Numbered from the stretch's first letter, positions 27,282 to 36,032 are shown. The stretch is 64,000 nt of DNA from an uncultured Jannaschia sp. (GCF_947494025.1 NZ_CANLTQ010000005.1:1-64000); one strand, 5' to 3'. Notes: a model not told the origin generated them from the sequence alone. Numbers and translations are program-made.

Positions 27282-28484
27282 ATGCGAAAGGTACCGGGGG
27301 TCGAGCGGCCCGACTGGAAGGACCGTGCCGAGGAGGCGGGCTTCAAGTTTCATACCATGTACGGCGAGCCCTATTGGGACGAGACGACCGCCTACGCCTT
27401 TTCGCTAGAGGAGATCGAGACGCGGCTCGAGGATCCGTCCACCGCGCTCCATGCGATGGCGCGGGAGGCCGTGGCCTGCGTGGTGGAGGACGAGGCGGCG
27501 ATGCACCGTCTCGGCATCCCCGGGCCGCACATGGATTTTGTCGCGGAATCGTGGCGCACGGGCGAGGCGGAACTCTACGGACGGATGGATCTCGCCTATG
27601 ACGGGACCGGTCCGGCGAAGCTCCTTGAATACAACGCCGACACGCCGACCTCCCTTTACGAGACGGGGCATTTCCAGTGGGACTGGCTCGAAGGTGCGCG
27701 CGAGGCCGGACTGATCCCCGCCGGGTCGGACCAGCTCAACCGGCTGCAGGAGGCGCTGACCGAGCGCTTCGCGGAGATCTGCGCGCCCGGCGAGGACGTG
27801 CATTTCGCGGCCATCGAGGGCGTCGAGGAGGATTACGCGAATGTCGAGACGCTGGCCTATGCCGCGCGCGATGCCGGTCTCGGTGCGCATTTCGTGCCGG
27901 TAAACGCCATCGGCATCGACCCGACGGGGCGGCTTGTCGACGGGGAGGAGCGGATCATCGGGACGCTCTTCAAGCTCTACCCGTGGGAGGACTTCCTGCG
28001 CGACGAGGAGGCTGCCGCGCTTGCCACATCCGGCACGCGCTTCCTCGAGCCGCCCTGGAAGGCGCTGGTCTCGAACAAGGGCCTTCTGGCCGTGATGTGG
28101 GAGATGTTCGAGGGGCATCCGAACCTCCTGCCGGCCTTCTTCGCGGACGAGCTCGCGGACGGGTCGGCGGCGTGGGACCGGGCCGTCGCCGCCGGGCATT
28201 TCGCGCGCGGCAAGGTCACGAAGCCCATCTTCTCGCGCGAAGGCGCGGGGGTGCGGATCGAGGGATCCGACGGCACGGCGATCGAGGCGTCGCGCGACGT
28301 GTCCTACGACGCGCATCCGAGGCTCGTGCAGGCCTATGCCCCGCTTCCGGAGATGGACGGCTTCCGCCCGGTCATGGGAACATGGATCGTGGGCGAGACC
28401 TGCGTCGCGCTCGGCATCCGCGAGGATCGGTCGCGCATCACGCAGGATCTCAGCCGCTTCAAGCCGCACTATATAGAGCCGTAG
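27282..28484 (+). CDS. ygiC: Glutathionylspermidine synthase-family ATP-grasp protein (YgiC/YjfC-like)
   Basis: A 400-residue protein matching the synthetase half of glutathionylspermidine synthase, without its amidase domain, as in E. coli YgiC and YjfC. Recognisable segments are the family N-terminus FHTMYGEPYWDETTAYAF, KLLEYNADTPTSLYETGHFQ, LFKLYPWEDFLRDE and the ATP-site region ARGKVTKPIFSREGAGVRIE. Such proteins probably ligate a peptide or carboxylate to an amine, but the natural substrates are unknown. GGGAGG lies 5 nt before the ATG. The YgiB-like lipoprotein gene follows 19 nt downstream, reproducing the ygiB/ygiC pairing in reversed order. Confidence 0.9.
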   Translation: MRKVPGVERPDWKDRAEEAGFKFHTMYGEPYWDETTAYAFSLEEIETRLEDPSTALHAMAREAVACVVEDEAAMHRLGIPGPHMDFVAESWRTGEAELYGRMDLAYDGTGPAKLLEYNADTPTSLYETGHFQWDWLEGAREAGLIPAGSDQLNRLQEALTERFAEICAPGEDVHFAAIEGVEEDYANVETLAYAARDAGLGAHFVPVNAIGIDPTGRLVDGEERIIGTLFKLYPWEDFLRDEEAAALATSGTRFLEPPWKALVSNKGLLAVMWEMFEGHPNLLPAFFADELADGSAAWDRAVAAGHFARGKVTKPIFSREGAGVRIEGSDGTAIEASRDVSYDAHPRLVQAYAPLPEMDGFRPVMGTWIVGETCVALGIREDRSRITQDLSRFKPHYIEP

Positions 28485-28503
28485 CGAAGGAAAGGATCGG
28501 GAC

Positions 28504-29052
28504 ATGAAGGCATCGGCACCCAGACGAATCATGCTCCTCGGCGCGGCCTCGGTCATTGTGCTCGCGGGCTGTCAGGAGGATCAGACGGAGGTCGTCATGT
28601 TCGACGACCCCTCCACCTGCGAGGCCAGCGGGATGGACACGGAAACCTGCGAGGCGCAATACGCCGAGGCGCAGGCCGAACACGAGGAGACGGCGCCGCG
28701 CTACGACGCCCTCGCCGTCTGCGAGGCGGAACACGGCGAAGGCGCCTGCATCGAGGACGAGAACCGCTCCTCGGTCTTCATGCCGCTGATGGCGGGCTTC
28801 CTGATGGGGCAGCTCCTGTCCGGCCGCGGCTTCGCCTCCCGGGCGATGGTGCCGGCCGCTGGTTCGGGCTACGCCACCACCGATGGCGGCACCCGCGCCG
28901 GCAGCCTTTCGGGCCGGGGCAACGTCGCCGCCTCGTCGCTGACGACGCAGGCCGCGAGCACTCGCAACGCGGCGCCCCTGACCCGGTCCTCGGTCGCCCG
29001 CAGCGGCGGCTTCGGCGCCTCGCGCACCGGCGGGTTCCGCGCGGGAGGCTGA
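28504..29052 (+). CDS. ygiB: DUF1190 (YgiB-like) lipoprotein
   Basis: A 182-residue lipoprotein: short basic N-terminus, hydrophobic stretch and a VLAGC lipobox with Cys23. The mature part has paired cysteines (CEASGMDTETCEAQYAEAQ and CEAEHGEGACIE) and a Gly/Ser/Arg-rich tail ending GGFGASRTGGFRAGG, the layout of DUF1190 proteins such as E. coli YgiB. Co-occurrence with a YgiC homologue suggests they act together at the cell envelope; the mechanism is unknown. Confidence 0.82.
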   Translation: MKASAPRRIMLLGAASVIVLAGCQEDQTEVVMFDDPSTCEASGMDTETCEAQYAEAQAEHEETAPRYDALAVCEAEHGEGACIEDENRSSVFMPLMAGFLMGQLLSGRGFASRAMVPAAGSGYATTDGGTRAGSLSGRGNVAASSLTTQAASTRNAAPLTRSSVARSGGFGASRTGGFRAGG

Positions 29053-29343
29053 CGCTCCGCATCGGTCCGGTGGCACATGTGACCGGCAAGGCCGGTGCGG
29101 CGTGCGGACCTGGCCATGCCGCTTCGACGCGGGCGGATCCGACCCGCGGCTCGACGGTTGCCGGTTGGCCCCGGAGCGAGGCATCCTGCTTCGATCATAC
29201 ATGACGGACGCCGCGCCGTTCGTCCGATCGCGAGCGAAACCGCGCTAAGTCGCGGAGGGCTGAACTTTGCATGCGACCGGACAGGACCCCGCGGCGTTGA
29301 AAGCGTGACGGACATGTCTCGACCCGGAAAGGAAGGGCCACAG
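29053..29343. other. Intergenic region with two hairpins between ygiB and egtB
   Basis: Two perfect stems are visible. ACCGGC-AAG-GCCGGT lies at 29082-29096. CGCGGG/CCCGCG lies at 29128-29148 and encloses the palindrome CGGATCCG. Either could help end ygiCB transcription, but neither is followed by a T-run. AAGGAAGGG before 29344 is the egtB ribosome site. No gene is recognised here. Confidence 0.45.
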
Positions 29344-30606
29344 ATGAAGACCGCCCCCGTGCCATTGGCGCCCAACGAAGCCCTCGAGATGTTTTCCCGG
29401 ACACGGGCGCGGACCGACGCGCTCGTCGCGCCGCTCGCGCCCGAGGACACGATGCTGCAAAGCATGGAGGACGCCTCGCCCGCCAAATGGCACCTGGCGC
29501 ATACGACGTGGTTCTTCGAGGAGTTCATCCTGAAGCCGCGCCTGCCGGACTACGCCTCGCCGGACGATCGTTTCGCGTTCCTCTTCAACTCCTACTACAC
29601 GCAGGCCGGGCCGCGTCACGCGCGCGACCGGCGCGGGCTCGTTTCCCGCCCGGGCGGCGAGGCGGTGCGGGACTACCGCGCGCATGTCGAGGACAGCCTC
29701 GCCGGTCTCGTGTCCGCCGCGCGGGACGATGCCGACGACATCGCCGCGCTCGTTGAGCTCGGCTGCCACCACGAGATGCAGCATCAGGAGCTTCTGGTCA
29801 CCGACCTGCTGCACGGGCTGAGCTTCAACCCCCTCCTGCCCGCCTACAAGGATCCGGAGCCGCTGGCGGTCACGTCCGAGGTGGCATTGTCCTACACCCG
29901 CCACGACGGCGGCCTCGTGGAGATCGGGCACGACGGCGGGGGCTTCGCCTACGATTGCGAGGGGCCGCGCCACAAGGTCTGGCTCGACCCCTACGAGATC
30001 GCGGACCGGCCGGTCACCAACCGCGACTGGATCGCCTTCATGGAGGACGGCGGCTATGCCGACGCCCGGCACTGGCTGATGGAGGGCCACGCCGTCGCCG
30101 CCCGCGAAGGCTGGGCGCATCCGCTCTACTGGTGGAAGCAGGACGACGAATGGTGGACCTACACGCTGCGCGGCCCGCAGCCCGTGGCGCTCGACGCGCC
30201 GGTGGTCCATGTCAGCTACTACGAGGCCGAGGCTTTCGCCCGCTGGGCCGGCGCGCGCCTGCCGACGGAGGCCGAGCACGAGGTCGCGTTCCGCGATGCC
30301 CCGATCTCGGGCAACCTGATGGGCGAGGCCGGCGCGACCGGCGCCCTGCGGCCCCTGCCCGGCCCCGGCATCTGGGGCGATGTCTGGGAATGGACCGCCT
30401 CCGACTTCGCGCCCTATCCCGGCTTCCGGCCGCCCGAGGGCGCGCTTGGCGAATACAACGGCAAGTTCATGGTGAACCAGCGCGTCCTGCGCGGCGGCTC
30501 CTGCGCGACGCCGCGCGAACAGCTTCGCCCGACCTACCGGACCTTCTTCTACCCGCACCAGAGATGGCAGATGATGGGTCTGCGGCTCGCGCGGGACCTG
30601 ACGTGA
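29344..30606 (+). CDS. egtB: Ergothioneine biosynthesis sulfoxide synthase EgtB
   Basis: Non-haem iron enzyme that joins the sulfur donor (gamma-glutamylcysteine or cysteine) to hercynine with O2. The 420-residue protein has an N-terminal DinB-like four-helix domain with the iron His triad (His53 in WHLAHTTWFFE; His143 and His147 in CHHEMQHQE). A C-terminal formylglycine-generating-enzyme-like domain follows (~175-420), with VWEWTASDF and QRVLRGGSCATP. The ATG at 29344 has AAGGAAGGG upstream. Overlaps egtD (GTGA), giving the compact egtBD operon. No egtA or egtC is visible nearby, so the sulfur donor cannot be inferred. Confidence 0.95.
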   Translation: MKTAPVPLAPNEALEMFSRTRARTDALVAPLAPEDTMLQSMEDASPAKWHLAHTTWFFEEFILKPRLPDYASPDDRFAFLFNSYYTQAGPRHARDRRGLVSRPGGEAVRDYRAHVEDSLAGLVSAARDDADDIAALVELGCHHEMQHQELLVTDLLHGLSFNPLLPAYKDPEPLAVTSEVALSYTRHDGGLVEIGHDGGGFAYDCEGPRHKVWLDPYEIADRPVTNRDWIAFMEDGGYADARHWLMEGHAVAAREGWAHPLYWWKQDDEWWTYTLRGPQPVALDAPVVHVSYYEAEAFARWAGARLPTEAEHEVAFRDAPISGNLMGEAGATGALRPLPGPGIWGDVWEWTASDFAPYPGFRPPEGALGEYNGKFMVNQRVLRGGSCATPREQLRPTYRTFFYPHQRWQMMGLRLARDLT

Positions 30607-31571
30607 CGAAGGACAGCCTCGCCCGCATCGACGAAAGTCCGAACGATGCGGTGACGAATCCGGAGCTTCTCCGCGACGCCATCGAAGGGCTTTCGGGGGC
30701 CGAAAAGACCTTGCCGCCGAAATGGCTTTACGACCGGCAGGGCTGCGACCTGTTCGAGCGGATCACGACCCTGCCGGAATATTACCCGACCCGGACGGAA
30801 GCCGCGATCCTCGAGACGCATGCCGCGGCGCTCGGCGCGTCCATTCCGCCGGGCGGCGCGCTCGTCGAGCTGGGCTCGGGTGCCTCGGTCAAGACGCGCA
30901 CGCTGCTCGATGCGGCGCCGCATCTGTCGGCCTACGTGCCCGTGGACATCGCCGCGGGATTCCTGGAGGAGACGGCGGCCGACCTTCGGCGCCGATATCC
31001 CCGGCTCGACGTGGTGCCGGTCGCGGCGGACTTCACCGGCCCGGTGCCGCTGTCGCCCAGGCTCCGCGACGTACCGAAGGTCGGGTTCTTTCCGGGCTCG
31101 ACCATCGGAAATCTCGAACCCGAGATTGCGCGCGACCTCCTCGCCGGCGCCCGGGCTTGGCCGAACGTGGAGGGCTTCATCCTCGGCGTCGACCTGGTCA
31201 AGGACACGGACGAGCTCGTGGCGGCCTACGACGACGCGCAGGGCGTGACGGCGGCGTTCATCGGCAACCTGCTGACCCGGCTCAACCGTGAAACGGGCGC
31301 GGACTTCGCGCACGACGCCTTCGCCTACGAAGCGTCCTGGAACGCGGTCGCCACGCGGATCGACATGCGTCTCGTCTCCCGGCGGGATCAGGTCGTGACG
31401 CTGCCGGGCGCGCGGATCGGCTTTGCGGCAGGCGAGGCGATCCATGTCAGTGCCGCGCGCAAGTACACGGTGGAAAACCTCGGCGCGCTCGCCCGGAGCG
31501 CTGGCTGGAAGCTCGACCGAGTCCTCACGGACAGGGAGGACCGGTTCGCCGTCGCGCGCCTGGCCCCTTGA
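30603..31571 (+). CDS. egtD: L-histidine N(alpha)-methyltransferase EgtD
   Basis: SAM-dependent enzyme that trimethylates histidine to hercynine, the first ergothioneine step. The 322-residue protein carries PPKWLYDRQGCDLFERITTL, the SAM site LVELGSGASVKTRTLLDA, and FFPGSTIGNLEPEIARDLL, all family hallmarks. The C-terminal INVS-like segment IHVSAARKYTVENL matches the substrate-binding region. It starts at GTG 30603, overlapping the egtB stop. Confidence 0.96.
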   Translation: MTKDSLARIDESPNDAVTNPELLRDAIEGLSGAEKTLPPKWLYDRQGCDLFERITTLPEYYPTRTEAAILETHAAALGASIPPGGALVELGSGASVKTRTLLDAAPHLSAYVPVDIAAGFLEETAADLRRRYPRLDVVPVAADFTGPVPLSPRLRDVPKVGFFPGSTIGNLEPEIARDLLAGARAWPNVEGFILGVDLVKDTDELVAAYDDAQGVTAAFIGNLLTRLNRETGADFAHDAFAYEASWNAVATRIDMRLVSRRDQVVTLPGARIGFAAGEAIHVSAARKYTVENLGALARSAGWKLDRVLTDREDRFAVARLAP

Positions 31572-31744
31572 CCGGGGCCGCTTGGACGACCGGTTTCGCG
31601 CCCGGACTTGAGCCGGCGCCGACGCAGGAAAGGGCCAGACGCGGCGCGCTGCCCTATCGTCCGGCGGCCCCGGCCCGGCGGCGTCGCGCGCTTCGCGCGG
31701 CCGAAGGGGGTCGTGTCGATCGGCGCCGGGATCGATCGCGCCCT

Positions 31745-32013
31745 GGTCGATCGACTGCGCTGCATATCGTCCGGGCCGCCGTTTCCCGGATCACTGCCGA
31801 GGCGATCGAACCCGAGCCGGAGCGTTGCCACAACGTCTGTATCGGTGCCCCGCTCCATGATTTCGGCAAGGTTGGCGTCCCCGGCCGGATTCTCGAAGAC
31901 GCCCGGCCGGCTTTCGCCGGGGGCAGCGCCCTGACGTTCGACGTACGGCCTCCACCGCCGACCGGATCGAACGGCTCGACAGCCTGCTGGCGAAGATGCG
32001 TCCGGCGGCCTAG
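31745..32013 (+). pseudogene. Fragment of an HD-GYP-type phosphodiesterase gene
   Basis: One forward frame (31760-31920) contains LHIVRAAVSRITAEAIEPEP followed shortly by GAPLHDFGKVGVPGRILED. These align with the HD-GYP core, normally of the form (A)APLHDIGKVGIPDxIL, with the HD pair encoded at 31856-31861. The frame then breaks. A different frame ends in ADRIERLDSLLAKMRPAA before TAG at 32011. The rest of the HD-GYP domain, including the GYP segment, and any sensor or receiver domain are missing. The whole interval 31572-32023 has no intact gene. I read it as a decayed c-di-GMP phosphodiesterase remnant. Confidence 0.7.
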
Positions 32014-32023
32014 ATGGACCGGC

Positions 32024-32527
32024 ATGCAGGCCGCGCCCCTCATCGTCACGCTGGAAGCCGACCCCGAAAGCCAGGCGCGCTTCGACGCGGACCGGGGCCG
32101 CTGGTTCCCGTCCGAACGCAACCTCGTGCCGGCGCATGTGACGTTGTACCATCACCTGCCCGGGGATCGCGCGGTCGACGTGGCGACGCGGCTCGCCAAG
32201 GTGGCAGCGCGGCCGCGGCCGGCGTTTCGCGTGGCGTCGGTCATGCCGCTCGGACGCGGCGCGGCCTACCGGCTCGACCTGCCCGCGGGCGACACGCTCA
32301 AACGCGAGATCGGCGCGGGGTTCGAGCTTACCGCGCAGGATCGGGGCGGCCTGCGCGCCCATGTCACGGTGCAGAACAAGGTCTCGCGCGAAACGGCGAC
32401 CGCGACGCTGGAAGCGCTCCGCGCAAGCTTCGCGCCCTGGGACGGCGAGGCCGTGGCCCTGCGCCTGTGGTGGTATCGCGGCGGACCGTGGGACGCGGCG
32501 GGCCGCTACCCGTTCGACGAGGCATGA
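32024..32527 (+). CDS. 2'-5' RNA ligase superfamily protein
   Basis: A 167-residue 2H phosphoesterase. The two catalytic HxT motifs are His38-Val-Thr40 in PAHVTLYHH and His113-Val-Thr115 in RAHVTVQNK, at the expected separation. The C-terminal LRLWWYRGGPWDAAGRYPF is common in the bacterial family of 2'-5' RNA ligase/cyclic phosphodiesterase-like proteins. The ATG at 32024 follows the HD-GYP relic by 10 nt and has only a weak ribosome site. It ends 7 nt from the convergent ZIP gene. Confidence 0.85.
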   Translation: MQAAPLIVTLEADPESQARFDADRGRWFPSERNLVPAHVTLYHHLPGDRAVDVATRLAKVAARPRPAFRVASVMPLGRGAAYRLDLPAGDTLKREIGAGFELTAQDRGGLRAHVTVQNKVSRETATATLEALRASFAPWDGEAVALRLWWYRGGPWDAAGRYPFDEA

Positions 32528-32534
32528 CGTGGCG

Positions 32535-33320
32535 CTACCCGAGCCAGACGTCGAGGAACAGCATGACCACCAGACCGATGGCGAGGCCCGATGTTGCGCG
32601 CCGCTGATGGCCGCTGCGATGCGTCTCCGGAATGATCTCGTGGCTGATGACGTAGAGCATCGCCCCCGCCGCGAAGGCCAGTCCCCAGGGCAGGAGCGGC
32701 TGCGTCACGGTCATCACGGCCGCGCCGAGGAGGCCTGCGACGGGCTCGATCATACCGGTCATGGCCGCGACGGCGAAGGCTCGAGCGGGAGAATACCGCT
32801 CGCCCAGCAGGGCCACCGCCACCGCCAGTCCCTCGGGCGCGTTCTGCAGCCCGATGCCGAGCGCGACTGGCAGGCCACCGGATACGCCGTCCGCGCCGAA
32901 GGCCACGCCCACCGCCAGCCCTTCGGGCGCGTTGTGAATGGCGATCGCGACGATGAAGAGCCAGACCCGCCGCAACGACACCGCCTCCGGGCCTTCGCGT
33001 CCGGACGTGAAATGCTCGTGCGGAATCATCTCGTTCACGGCGAAGATGACGCCCATCCCCAAAAGGATCGCCGCGCAGACGATCAGCGGCGGAACGGGGC
33101 CCGCGCCGTAACGGAGCTCGGCCGCGTCGAGCGCCGGGATGATCAGCGAGAAGAACGACGCCGCCAGCATGACCCCCGCCGCGAAGCCGAGCGAGGTGTC
33201 GCGCCAGCCCTGCGACGGCGTCCGGCCGAACAGGACCGGCAGCGCCCCCACGGCGGTCAGCGCGCCGGCGCCGAAACTGCCCAGAAACCCGAGGAGGACG
33301 GGCGAGAGGGAGGCGTCCAT
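32535..33320 (-). CDS. ZIP family metal transporter
   Basis: A 261-residue, roughly eight-helix divalent metal uptake protein (zinc or iron). The TM4 metal-site motif reads AIHNAPEGLAVGVAFG, TM5 carries GIGLQNAPEGLAVAVAL, and VISHEIIPETHRSGH closes the protein, as in ZupT-like members. The His/Glu-containing loop IPHEHF sits between TM3 and TM4. The ATG at 33320 is preceded by AAAGGA; a 12-codon upstream extension is possible but unconserved. Confidence 0.92.
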   Translation of the reverse strand: MDASLSPVLLGFLGSFGAGALTAVGALPVLFGRTPSQGWRDTSLGFAAGVMLAASFFSLIIPALDAAELRYGAGPVPPLIVCAAILLGMGVIFAVNEMIPHEHFTSGREGPEAVSLRRVWLFIVAIAIHNAPEGLAVGVAFGADGVSGGLPVALGIGLQNAPEGLAVAVALLGERYSPARAFAVAAMTGMIEPVAGLLGAAVMTVTQPLLPWGLAFAAGAMLYVISHEIIPETHRSGHQRRATSGLAIGLVVMLFLDVWLG

Positions 33321-33541
33321 GTCGGGGATCCTTTCCGTCGCTTCAGGCCCCGCCACTTAGATGCCCCGGCCCGACGCGCCACCCCCGGATGCTTCTGGTC
33401 CGGGCGATCCGTCTGGCCGGATCCCCCGGACGCGACAGGAACGCGCGCATGCGATCGCGGGCAGGCAGGGTCGCCCGGAGCGGCGTTCGCGGACGCGGCT
33501 TCCGGTGCCGGACCGCGCCGGCCGGGCGGAGCCGGTTCGGG

Positions 33542-34570
33542 ATGACGCCCGACCTCGCCTTCGTCGACACGCTCGCCCCGCGTCCCTACGCGCTCGGGCG
33601 CGAGACGCTCGAAGGGCTGGGCGGCACGGAGCAGATGGTGGCCCGTCTGGCGGGCGCGCTGGCGGAGGGGGCGACGGTCGAGGTGCGGCAGGCGCGGCGC
33701 GACGTCTCCATCGACGAGCGCGGCGTCGCGTTCCGCCCCTTCGACCCCGCGCTGCCGGCCGAAACCTTCGTCGTCGTCAACTCCAGGAAGGTCGCGGTGA
33801 AGCTGCGCCGGCACCACCCCGACGCCCGCATCCTCCTTTGGCTCCACGTCTTTCCCGGGCGCCACAATCGCGGGATGGGTGCGGCGCTCCGCACGGCCGG
33901 CATCGAGGTGGTCTGCGTCTCCGCGAGCCACGCGGCATGGCTCGCCGCGTGGCTGCCCGGTCCGCGCCCGCCGATCGGCTTCGTCCACAACGCGATCGAC
34001 GACGCGCTCCGGCCCGACGACACCGTGCCGGACCGCGACCGCCTCCTCTTCGCGAGCGCGCCGCACAAAGGTCTGCGCGAGGTCTATGCCGCCTTCCGGG
34101 ATCTGCATACGCGGATCCCCTCGCTCACCCTTGCGGTCGCCGATCCCGGCTATCTGCCCTGGAACGCCGGCCGTCCGCCCGAAGGCGTGGAGCGACTGGG
34201 CCGCCTCGGACAGGACGAGCTGCACCGCCGGATGCGGCAAGCGCTTTGCCTGTTCTACCCGCAGACCGAATTCGCGGAGACCTTCGGCCTGGTCATCGCC
34301 GAGGCGAACGCGCTCGGCTGCCCGGCGCTGCTCCATCGCGGGCTCGGCGCGAACGACGAGGTCGCCTCCGACCCGGAACAACTCCTCGACGCGACGGATC
34401 CGGACGCCATCGCGGCGCGCATCCTCGCTTGGCGGGCGCGGCGCCCGGACGTCGCCACCCGCCCCGAGTTCCGTCACGCCGCGGTGGTCGAGAGATGGCG
34501 CCGGCTGCTCACCCCGCCCCGCACCGGGGCCACGCCGACGGAGACCACGGGCGCCAGCCCCGCGCGCTGA
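33542..34570 (+). CDS. Glycosyltransferase, GT4-like
   Basis: A 342-residue GT-B glycosyltransferase. The N-terminal acceptor half contains LAFVDTLAPRPYALGRETL and LGGTEQMVARLAGALAEGA. The C-terminal half holds the nucleotide-sugar region PQTEFAETFGLVIAEANALG with the conserved Glu pair (ExxxxExxG-like) and FVHNAIDDALRP in the linker. Sugar donor and acceptor are unknown and no polysaccharide cluster surrounds it. Earlier in-frame starts exist (to 33389), but conserved sequence begins at 33542, where ribosome-site support is weak. Confidence 0.83.
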   Translation: MTPDLAFVDTLAPRPYALGRETLEGLGGTEQMVARLAGALAEGATVEVRQARRDVSIDERGVAFRPFDPALPAETFVVVNSRKVAVKLRRHHPDARILLWLHVFPGRHNRGMGAALRTAGIEVVCVSASHAAWLAAWLPGPRPPIGFVHNAIDDALRPDDTVPDRDRLLFASAPHKGLREVYAAFRDLHTRIPSLTLAVADPGYLPWNAGRPPEGVERLGRLGQDELHRRMRQALCLFYPQTEFAETFGLVIAEANALGCPALLHRGLGANDEVASDPEQLLDATDPDAIAARILAWRARRPDVATRPEFRHAAVVERWRRLLTPPRTGATPTETTGASPAR

Positions 34571-34872
34571 TCCCGCCCGTCCGGCCCCCCCTTCAGGAAG
34601 CGGTGGAGGCGCCACGGCTTCGGACCGACGGCGCGCATCTGGAACTCGAGCAGGCCTATGCGCCGATGCGGGAGGCGCTCGCGGCCAGAGGCCACGACGT
34701 GCGCACGGTCCGCACGATCGGCGGCGGTGGCGGTGGCGGTGGCGGTGGCAGGAACGCCATCGCCTTCGAGCCGAACGGCACCATGACCGGCGCCGCCTGC
34801 TGGCGCGCCGACGGCACCGTCATCGGTCGGGACGGCGGACTCGCCCGGCCGGACGTCCGCTTCGAGCTTTGA
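34571..34872 (+). pseudogene. C-terminal fragment of a gamma-glutamyltransferase gene
   Basis: Directly after the glycosyltransferase stop, one open frame to a TGA at 34870-34872 reads PLQEAVEAPRLRTDGAHLEL, then REALAARGHDVRTVRTIGG, NAIAFEPNGTMTGAACWRAD and a closing GGLARPDVRFEL. This is the last ~100 residues of the small subunit of a GGT-like protein. The catalytic Thr region and whole large subunit are absent. It therefore looks like a truncated leftover, unrelated by position to the intact homologue at 22425-24011. A glycine-codon repeat interrupts it. Confidence 0.72.
34720..34749 (+). repeat. Glycine-codon tandem repeat (GGYGGC)n
   Basis: Ten consecutive glycine codons, alternating ggt and ggc after the first two, form a short hexamer-type repeat inside the gamma-glutamyltransferase fragment. 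Where related proteins would have a few glycines, this copy has ten, consistent with slippage in a gene no longer under selection. Confidence 0.85.
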
Positions 34873-34962
34873 CTGCGCCGGGGCCGGGGCCGAACCGGCC
34901 GCGCCCCTTCCTCCTGGCCAAAAACACGCCCGCCGGAGCCCCCCGGCCCGACCCGCGCTGCG

Positions 34963-35982
34963 CTATTTCTGAAGCTCGGTCCAGATTGCGGTGTAGAACT
35001 CGTTGATCTCGTCCGGGCAGGCGAGCGAGAAGACGCCGGCATCCCGAAGCTCTTCCGGCACGACGATCTCCGGGGCCGTCCGCATGTCCTCGGGCAGATA
35101 TTGCTCCGACCCCTCGATCCCGTTGGCGTAGCGCGCGAAGGACGAGATCATCGCCGCGTTCTCCGGGTCCATGATGAAGTTCAGGAAGGCCTTCGCCTCC
35201 TCCACGTTCCGCGCATCGGCGAGCAGGGCGGCGTTGTCCATCCACACGACGTAGCCCTCCTTCGGATAGCCGTAGGCCACGTCGGAGTTCTGCGCGCGGG
35301 CGCGGAAGGTCGAGCCGTTCCAGTTGACGCTTGCCGGGACGTCGCCGTTGCCCAGCTTTTCGGTCATCCCGTAATCCATGCTCATCCAATGCGGCTTGGC
35401 GGCGGCGAGGACGTCGCGCGCGGCGCGCAGCTTCTCGCGATCCGAGGTGCAGGGCTTGGATCCGACATACAGGAGCGCGAGGTTGATCACGTCCTCCATT
35501 TCCGGGACGACGTTCACCTTGCCCGCCAGCGCCTCCGGCGGGTCGAGCCAGATCGCTGAGGTGTTGATGTCGCCGTCGTAGACCGCCGTGTTTACCGCGA
35601 CCCCCGTCGTGCCCCATAGCCACGGCACCGACCATTCCCGCCCCGGATCCCATTCAATGGTCCGCCAGCGTTCGGCGATATTGCCGTAATTCTCCATCTG
35701 CGGAATGCCGGGCTTCTGGAGCAGCCCCTTCTCGATCCAGACCGGCAGGACGGAATGGGTCGGCACGACGATGTCGAAGCCGTGGCCGCCCGCCTCGACC
35801 TTGGCGAGCGCGGTGTCGTTACTGTCGTAGTCGGTGATCGTCACGTCGATGCCGGTCTCGGCCTCGAACTTCTCGATCAGCTCGGGGGAAGTGTAGTTGC
35901 CCCAGTTGTAGATGTTGAGCTGTCCCTGGGCCAGGGCGCCGGTCGCGGCACAGGTCAGGGCGGATAACAGGATCAGGCGCAT
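34963..35982 (-). CDS. Polyamine-type ABC transporter substrate-binding protein (PotD/PotF-like)
   Basis: A 339-residue periplasmic binding protein with a signal peptide (MRLILLSALTCAATGALA). The mature N-terminus QLNIYNWGNYTSPELIEKFE, then TDYDSNDTALAKVEAGGHG and FDIVVPTHSVLPVWIEKGLL, is characteristic of spermidine/putrescine binding proteins. AAGGAAAG precedes the ATG. It is the last gene of a four-gene leftward operon (ATPase, two permeases, binding protein). Polyamine specificity is a family-level inference. Confidence 0.93.
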   Translation of the reverse strand: MRLILLSALTCAATGALAQGQLNIYNWGNYTSPELIEKFEAETGIDVTITDYDSNDTALAKVEAGGHGFDIVVPTHSVLPVWIEKGLLQKPGIPQMENYGNIAERWRTIEWDPGREWSVPWLWGTTGVAVNTAVYDGDINTSAIWLDPPEALAGKVNVVPEMEDVINLALLYVGSKPCTSDREKLRAARDVLAAAKPHWMSMDYGMTEKLGNGDVPASVNWNGSTFRARAQNSDVAYGYPKEGYVVWMDNAALLADARNVEEAKAFLNFIMDPENAAMISSFARYANGIEGSEQYLPEDMRTAPEIVVPEELRDAGVFSLACPDEINEFYTAIWTELQK

Positions 35983-36032
35983 TTCGGTCTTTCCTTGTCG
36001 GGTGGGGGCGCGCCGGTTCGCGGCGTCTGCGA

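Noticed and set aside
34720-34749. Polyglycine stretch as a functional linker in the glycosyltransferase
   Set aside because: It lies after the glycosyltransferase stop codon and in a different reading frame, within the gamma-glutamyltransferase fragment.
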